Assembly (NCBI GenBank): GCA_022494885.1
Contig: JAGVSM010001151.1
Location: 54,526-118,525, forward strand
Direction: 5' to 3'
From: Micrasema longulum
Taxonomy: Eukaryota > Arthropoda > Insecta > Trichoptera > Brachycentridae
Length of the DNA stretch: 64,000 nt
In this document: piece after piece, positions 60,201 through 64,000 of the stretch
Numbering within the stretch: position 1 is the first letter of the stretch
Layout: every line of letters begins with the position of its first letter
The notes under the pieces: generated by a model
Told to the model about the DNA's origin: nothing
Database searches by the model: none
What the model saw: only the letters and a program-made list of their open reading frames with translations
Program-made: the position numbers and the translations under genes

Positions 60201-62469
60201 CCTACAAAAATAGAAGGAAAGTAAGGAGACCACAGAGGAGATAGACTAACGACATCGTTGAACTCCTGGGAAATGGATAGAAACAGAGGGCTCAGGCAGA
60301 AAAACATTGAAAAATTTCAAAGAGGCGCATGTCTAGCCGTGAAGAGAAATAAGCTTTTAAAAAGACGAAGAAAATCCATCAGACTTATCATTCAATGAAT
60401 GCAATTATTCTTTCAACCAGAGACCCATCTCTGTTTCACATGAATAATGCAAAAGGTCCATTGTCGTAGGATTTCATCCAGTGTCTTTCATTTGATGATC
60501 CGAACCTCTTGTTTACGCAGTGATTTTCCCCCTGTAACCTTAAACTGAATGAAAAGATAGTAAAACAAAGGTTCAAGTGAAAACAATGTTCTTATCCCTT
60601 AACGCATCAAGGAATATGGACGTACATTGTACGCCGTTGCTTGTCAAAAATCTTCCATAGAATTTATTCATTAAAAAGATTTGGCAATGCCATCGATGGG
60701 TTGACTAGAAAAATGTTGATTTTTTTCATTTTCAAAGAAAATATGAATTATTAGCGGATAGATTTAACAATAATTTTTCATTTCTTGTAACAAATTGAAT
60801 GCCAATCTAAATGCATTTTCACTTGTCCAATTTTTATTTCTAGGTTCGGTCATCACTGAGATAATTTTTGGCGTAGTTGGAAGAGTTGTTGGGACAGTTG
60901 CGGGTCTATTAACTACCATTTTAATGGGTGTCTTGATTAGCAAAGTGTCTCCCTTAACCATGCCCTGGTTTTCCAACACCTGGTTAGTGTTGCCATTCTT
61001 CTGGTGCCCCTTCCTAGTGGCTTATGGTTTGGTCATTTTACTGGTTGAGCGATGGAGAAGAGATAAGGTAACCTTTGTTTTCATTTTCAAGGTATACACA
61101 TCCACTTATCCAATTTTTCGAAAGATCATATTAATATTTCATAATAATAATTTATAAACCACTATACTGAGGGGGTAATCAGAGAGGATGGAACGCGATA
61201 TCACCAGTGGTTTAGTCCTAAATAAAAAAGTACCGGAGCGAACCGCCACCACTATTGTGAAGTGCGAGGGTGGGAATTAAATTTGAAACGTCTTCAATTA
61301 AAAGCCTTGATCTGGTCCCATCACAGTTTTTACCAACTGATTTATTTTCACTGCTAACATTTATGTTGTGCTCTTCAACTTTGCTTTTCTTAGAAAAATA
61401 GTTATTGTTTGTTGTTTACGCTTTTCACTCATTTTATGTTTGAGATATTAGAGGTATTAAAAAACATAAAAACAAATACAACCCCTTTAATAACTGAAAT
61501 TGTCTAAATCCACTCTGATTTGCAAAAAATTCACTTACAAACAATTGATAATATAAAAAAATCAAAGCGTACGCTGATTACTTAAAAAAGAATGAAATTT
61601 AAAATATTTGCATACTATTGTAATAAAACACGATCTTTTGTTCTGCAAAGATTACAATTTACAAATTAAGTAACTCTTAAAAACCACGCGACGCGACGAC
61701 ACCTTTATATGACTCGGCATCATGAAAGTTTTCGAAATACTAATTGTTTAAACATAAAATCTGTGCTTTGTTAAAACGTGTACTGAAAATAGGATGTCAC
61801 GCAGAAAAAAATGTTACGAGAAAAAGTCGATATTTTCAAAAGACAGTTTTTTCACATAATTGGTAGGTAAATAAAACATGAACATTTAAAAGCAGTATAA
61901 ACTCCAACCTTTTATCGCTGGCAGAAATCTTTCAAAAGAATCATAAAATTAGATGGTACCTAGTTCAAACTTCTGTTTTGAATAGATGGGATGGCAGCAT
62001 GTGCAATGTGTAATGAAACATGTTTATCCCTTTGCCGGTTATCGGCAATAAATACGTTTGTTATTGTTTCGAATTGTTTGAAGAGACTTAAGTAGACATA
62101 TTATTGAAACGTTTGTTCCTGGTCAGAGCCTTAGCGCCGCTCCGCTCAGATAAAAAGTGCCGTAGCGCCGCTCCGGTGCGCTCCGGCCCGACTACACCAT
62201 TGCATATCACCCTGTATTTACATACATACCTTCGTTCCTCTACATTCATACAGCCAGTATATTTCATCTGTCTTTTTGTTATTTACAGCACAATCTGTCG
62301 ACAGCTAAGACAACGCAGTTATATATAGTAGCCAGCCAGATACCCTGGGTGTCAGTTCTATTGGCACTGACTTGTATGGGAATAAGATCTGCGGCTTTGC
62401 TTATGATTCCCTTGCTGTTTTCCACAATGGCCAACCTCATCATACAACTCTCTCCAGTTCACAGAAAAA
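48006..62469 (+). CDS. ERMP1: Endoplasmic reticulum metallopeptidase 1-like (FXNA, M28 family), eleven exons, 3' end outside window
   Basis: Predicted multi-pass ER-membrane zinc exopeptidase of peptidase family M28. Eleven GT-AG exons join in frame to 640 codons plus one base: 48006-48293, 50214-50387, 50870-51026, 52545-52672, 53114-53242, 54313-54433, 55935-56089, 57670-57814, 59042-59260, 60844-61067, 62289-62469. Residues 1-64 are acidic and cytosolic, 65-80 a signal anchor, about 97-385 the luminal peptidase, and from about 407 membrane spans. Zinc and catalytic motifs are all visible: CHYDSVP (H198, D200), FDDA (D210/D211), NGAEES (E244/E245), NLEGAG (E270) and YHTKYD (H346). The family is typically about 850-900 residues, so roughly the last quarter is missing to the right. 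No frameshift or stop was found, so the gene looks functional. The ATG at 48006 is the first in-frame Met; a possible acceptor at 47976-47977 suggests a spliced 5'UTR. Confidence 0.92.
48406..48575 (+). mobile_element. tRNA-derived SINE, family 1, in ERMP1 intron 1
   Basis: Sense copy (GAGTTGTGGTCCCATGGCTA, body ending AACTCGTTGAAAATGACC), about 110 bases past the exon 1 donor. It gives an artificial open extension of exon 1 that should not be taken as coding. Confidence 0.7.
48602..48794 (+). mobile_element. Kolobok-like element, 3' fragment in ERMP1 intron 1
   Basis: Matches the last part of the element (TGTGTCAATCAATGTTTCCG onward) and ends TTCTGGACTATA, followed by a TTAA at 48795-48798. 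Confidence 0.6.
48796..50213. other. ERMP1 intron 1, distal part
   Basis: No coding or repeat family recognised apart from short AT runs. Ends in the TTTTTTTGTATTTTAG acceptor of exon 2. Confidence 0.4.
50214..50387 (+). CDS. ERMP1: ERMP1 exon 2 (residues 97-154)
   Basis: 58 codons between TTTTAG and GTATCT, phase 0 at both ends. It contains the family signature [12 protein letters not shown] at the start of the luminal M28 domain, followed by a helix [12 protein letters not shown]. Confidence 0.9.
50870..51026 (+). CDS. ERMP1: ERMP1 exon 3 (residues 155-206 plus first base of 207)
   Basis: Lies between ATTTCAG and GTATTT. It carries the beta strands leading to [15 protein letters not shown], in which H198 is a zinc ligand and D200 supports the catalytic site. 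Ends in phase 1 within the Gly codon. Confidence 0.92.
51140..52410 (+). mobile_element. Jockey-like LINE remnant in ERMP1 intron 3
   Basis: [20 protein letters not shown] (RT PQG motif), a broken C-L-L-T-T region after it, then C-terminal [17 protein letters not shown], and a 3' end with GCCCATTGGGCGTATATATA and a TAAA tail at 52380-52410. Confidence 0.65.
52545..52672 (+). CDS. ERMP1: ERMP1 exon 4 (residues 207-249)
   Basis: Completes the split Gly codon, then [16 protein letters not shown] with the bridging Asp, and [14 protein letters not shown] with the catalytic and zinc-binding Glu pair. Acceptor CTATTTTAG, donor GTTTGA. The residue before the DD pair is Phe where I would expect Ser. 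Confidence 0.92.
53114..53242 (+). CDS. ERMP1: ERMP1 exon 5 (residues 250-292)
   Basis: 43 codons, phase 0 both sides, acceptor TTTTCAG, donor GTTTGT. Contains [11 protein letters not shown], then NLEGAGQGG with the fourth metal ligand (E270), and FQASPENPW. Confidence 0.92.
53251..53495 (+). mobile_element. RTE-like LINE C-terminus in ERMP1 intron 5
   Basis: Reads [20 protein letters not shown] then [16 protein letters not shown], the usual end of insect RTE-type endonuclease-reverse transcriptase proteins. Confidence 0.65.
53499..53558. repeat. Perfect 22-bp inverted repeat, 16-base loop
   Basis: Left arm 53499-53520 and right arm 53537-53558 are exact reverse complements (GAAAATAATGTGTACAAG and CTTGTACACATTATTTTC inside). 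It lies at the 3' edge of the RTE fragment in intron 5. Confidence 0.9.
54313..54433 (+). CDS. ERMP1: ERMP1 exon 6 (residues 293-332 plus one base)
   Basis: Encodes [19 protein letters not shown] and [16 protein letters not shown], a strongly conserved stretch of this family. Acceptor TTTTCTAG, donor GTATGA, ending in phase 1 inside a Gly codon. Confidence 0.92.
55077..55350. mobile_element. Foldback-like MITE in ERMP1 intron 6
   Basis: Compact copy with both arms: AAGTCTAGGCATTTACAG on the left and CTGTAAATGCCTAGACTT on the right. Each arm extends about 70 bases to ATTTAAAT-like ends. Confidence 0.65.
55435..55740 (-). mobile_element. Kolobok-like element, 5' fragment in ERMP1 intron 6
   Basis: Minus-strand copy covering the THAP-start region and the terminal CAGAAAC segment; diverged, with a small substitution replacing the usual terminal bases. 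Confidence 0.55.
55935..56089 (+). CDS. ERMP1: ERMP1 exon 7 (residues 333-384)
   Basis: Begins by completing Gly333, then [17 protein letters not shown] with the last zinc ligand H346, and an amphipathic helix [16 protein letters not shown]. Acceptor GTTTAAG, donor GTATTT, phase 0 at the end. Closes the catalytic domain. Confidence 0.92.
56185..57175 (+). mobile_element. LINE reverse transcriptase in ERMP1 intron 7
   Basis: [19 protein letters not shown], a stop, then [20 protein letters not shown] (catalytic YADD) and [14 protein letters not shown]. After a second stop the frame continues to [13 protein letters not shown] near the C-terminus. Two stops only, so a fairly recent insertion in sense orientation. 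Confidence 0.75.
57670..57814 (+). CDS. ERMP1: ERMP1 exon 8 (residues 385-432 plus one base)
   Basis: Encodes [15 protein letters not shown], then a membrane span at about 407-429 ([17 protein letters not shown]). Acceptor TTATTTCAG, donor GTAAGT, phase 1. The next exon completes Trp433. Confidence 0.9.
58096..58460. mobile_element. TTAA-flanked MITE in ERMP1 intron 8
   Basis: TTAA at 58092-58095 and 58461-58464. Inverted arms of about 60 bases: TTTGGTAATGTATC... on the left, its complement ...TTGGATACATTGCCAAA on the right, sharing TTTATTGGATTA and CTACTTTATTTTTTATAAAA. The interior contains GACGCGTTTCGTC. A TTAA target fits piggyBac or Kolobok. Confidence 0.8.
59042..59260 (+). CDS. ERMP1: ERMP1 exon 9 (residues 433-505): hydrophilic linker
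   Basis: 219 bases between TTTTCAG and GTAATT, phase 1 in and phase 1 out, which fits both neighbours. It encodes a basic, Pro-rich linker: [17 protein letters not shown], then [18 protein letters not shown], and a tail VLKQ. It has no membrane span and lies between two spans. The reading frame and borders are clean, but I do not recognise it as a conserved ERMP1 segment; it could be a lineage-specific loop or an alternatively used exon. Confidence 0.78.
59990..60370 (+). mobile_element. RTE-like LINE C-terminus in ERMP1 intron 9
   Basis: [35 protein letters not shown], stop, [13 protein letters not shown], typical of moth RTE-type elements; several frame breaks. Confidence 0.6.
60844..61067 (+). 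CDS. ERMP1: ERMP1 exon 10 (residues 506-580): two membrane spans
   Basis: 75 codons including the split Gly; acceptor TTTCTAG, donor GTAACC, ends phase 0. Two hydrophobic spans (about 510-537 and 551-573) flank the motif [12 protein letters not shown], which fits the family's Trp-containing luminal loop. Ends with positively charged ERWRRDK. Confidence 0.9.
62289..62469 (+). CDS. ERMP1: ERMP1 exon 11 (residues 581-640 plus one base)
   Basis: Starts after TATTTACAG; donor GTAAAC. Encodes [20 protein letters not shown] and further membrane spans ([29 protein letters not shown]). Ends in phase 1 after SPVHRK. The following exons are not in the remaining 1.5 kb that I can read. Confidence 0.88.
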
Positions 62470-62552
62470 GTAAACAAATGAATATTGTTATAAACATTTC
62501 AAACTTTATTATTGTTATCAAAAACATTTTTCACTTTGTGGTATGACATTTT

Positions 62553-62762
62553 ACACTTATTTGTTTATAAATTTGTATAAACCACTTAATTTTTTTTTTT
62601 TTTAATTACACTTTGACCGGTTTCAAGGTTACTACCTCATCGTCAGGAATTTAACTTCGTGAGGATGAGGTAGTAACCTCGAAACCGGTCGAAGTGTAAT
62701 TAAAAAAAAAAAAATTAAAAAAAAATAAGTCATTTATACAAATTTATTAACAAATAAGTGTG
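62553..62762. repeat. Large near-perfect palindrome in ERMP1 intron 11
   Basis: Arms of about 100 bases meet at a six-base loop (62650-62655). Arm core ACCGGTTTCAAGGTTACTAC versus GTAGTAACCTCGAAACCGGT; the outer arms are CACTTATTTGTTTATAAATT and its complement. It starts 83 bases after exon 11. Confidence 0.8.
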
Positions 62763-63461
62763 TTTCAAACTTTGTTTAAATAATTCATGTTTTATCTTTG
62801 TTTTAAATCGCCACTTCATAATTCAAAAAATTTAGAGGTTGTGAAGGAGATTTATGAGAGCAAAATTAGTTAAATTTTTATTTACGCCCATTGAGTTTTT
62901 ACATATATACTGCGCCGCGATAGAGAACGCTATCTTCATTGGCACATATCGAGACGGTATAAACTAACATATTTATAAACAAAATTTTGTATGTTTGTAT
63001 GAACATTCAAAGTGTCTTCGTCGGTAATCTGAAACTGAACATGTTTAGAAAAAAAATATATACGCATAATATATATTTCATACAGAAAACTTAATTTCAC
63101 TTAGTTGATAAAATTGAAGATAAATTTTAACTTCACATGAGAATACGGATCCAGGGCCGCGATTATGAACTAATTTCGATATGTATGTACGAAAGTGTGT
63201 ATATTTGCATGAAAATTAAAAGAACCTTCGTTGGTAACCGGTAATTGAACATGTTAAGAAATAAAATTGTAGGCATATTCTATTTTTCATACAGAAAACT
63301 TAATTTTACTTAGTAGATAAAATTAACTTCCGATTAGAATATGGACCTAGGGGTGCTATTTTGAACCACTCTTGTGGCATGAGAAAACAGTTTTTCTCGT
63401 GTATTTTATACGTAAATACACGAGATAATACGGCCACGAGAGCGTTTGGAATACCAGCCCA

Positions 63462-63600
63462 GGTGTTTGTTAAACCCCGTTACATCCGAAACTAAGATGA
63501 TCGGTATGAGCAAGAAGACATATTTTTGAAAAAATAGGTCAATTTAAAAAAACAAATGGTTGCTTACTTCTGCAGGGGAGAAACCAGGAGTGTGGAGGGG
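63462..63600 (+). mobile_element. mariner 5' fragment in ERMP1 intron 11
   Basis: Matches the 5' parts at 1.63 and 29.65 kb (TGAGCAAGAAGACATAT and AATGGTTGCTTACTTCTGC). Confidence 0.5.
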
Positions 63601-64000
63601 AGAGTCAGCCCGCTTCAAAATTCGAGTAACAAAACTGACATAAACATTCCTGATTAACACAGTATGTATGAGTTTAGCACAATTTCAACAATAAAAAGAA
63701 ATTTCACAACATTTAAACAACGAAACATTAACGCCACAATGCGATCCGATTTACAAGCATTTATCTCACTGTGACAGTGTTGGGTTATAAGATTTTATGT
63801 TCATTGATATTCCACATCTATTTAATATCAATATTTCACTTATAACATATAGATATATATATATGTATATATTTCACCTATGATTTATTTAACAATGTTT
63901 TATTAATTTGCCAGTCATCTCCTAGATAATTGTTTCATTGTAATTACAATAATCAGTGACACTTGACACTAATCAAATTCAACGAAATTCACTGGTTTGT

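Overview
This is a gene-poor, AT-rich, intron-rich and transposon-saturated piece of animal nuclear DNA, almost certainly from an insect and most likely a moth or butterfly. The grounds for that are the Jockey/CR1-like, RTE-like and R1-like LINE debris, mariner fossils, tRNA-derived SINEs, a (CCTAA)4 tract, short-ORF-only coding structure and GT-AG introns. The Lepidoptera assignment is an inference from the mobile-element flavour, not proven.

Right side (about 47.7 kb to beyond the window end, plus strand): one convincing host gene, the 5' and central part of an endoplasmic reticulum metallopeptidase 1 (ERMP1/FXNA, peptidase family M28). I resolve eleven coding exons with GT-AG borders and compatible phases, giving about 640 residues: an acidic cytosolic N-terminus, a signal anchor, the full luminal zinc-peptidase domain, and the first multi-spanning membrane segments. 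The C-terminal part lies outside the window. Its introns hold a SINE, Kolobok-like and TTAA elements, LINE fragments and large hairpins.

Left and middle (about 5.5-12.6 kb and 27.7-33.6 kb, minus strand): two paralogous blocks about 21 kb apart, produced by a segmental duplication. Each carries a TATA box, a signal-peptide first exon and a second exon of a small secreted protein resembling the insect DUF1091/MD-2-related family, then a THAP-domain first exon, a second C-terminal exon of unknown type, and a SINE at the same site. The left block keeps more of the gene but has a phase break; the right block has lost its start codon and third exon, and its exon-1 splice donor has been amplified into eleven exact 54-bp-spaced copies.

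The remainder is repeats. The main ones are: a TTAA-flanked Kolobok-like family carrying a decayed THAP first exon; a Foldback-like family with long inverted arms, whose insertion is shown by an empty site in the paralogous block; an 831-bp hAT element with an exact 8-bp target duplication; two mariner lineages; several LINE remnants; two long TAAAA-type microsatellites; and several dispersed repeats I cannot classify. Stretches not listed are AT-rich sequence in which I recognise nothing.
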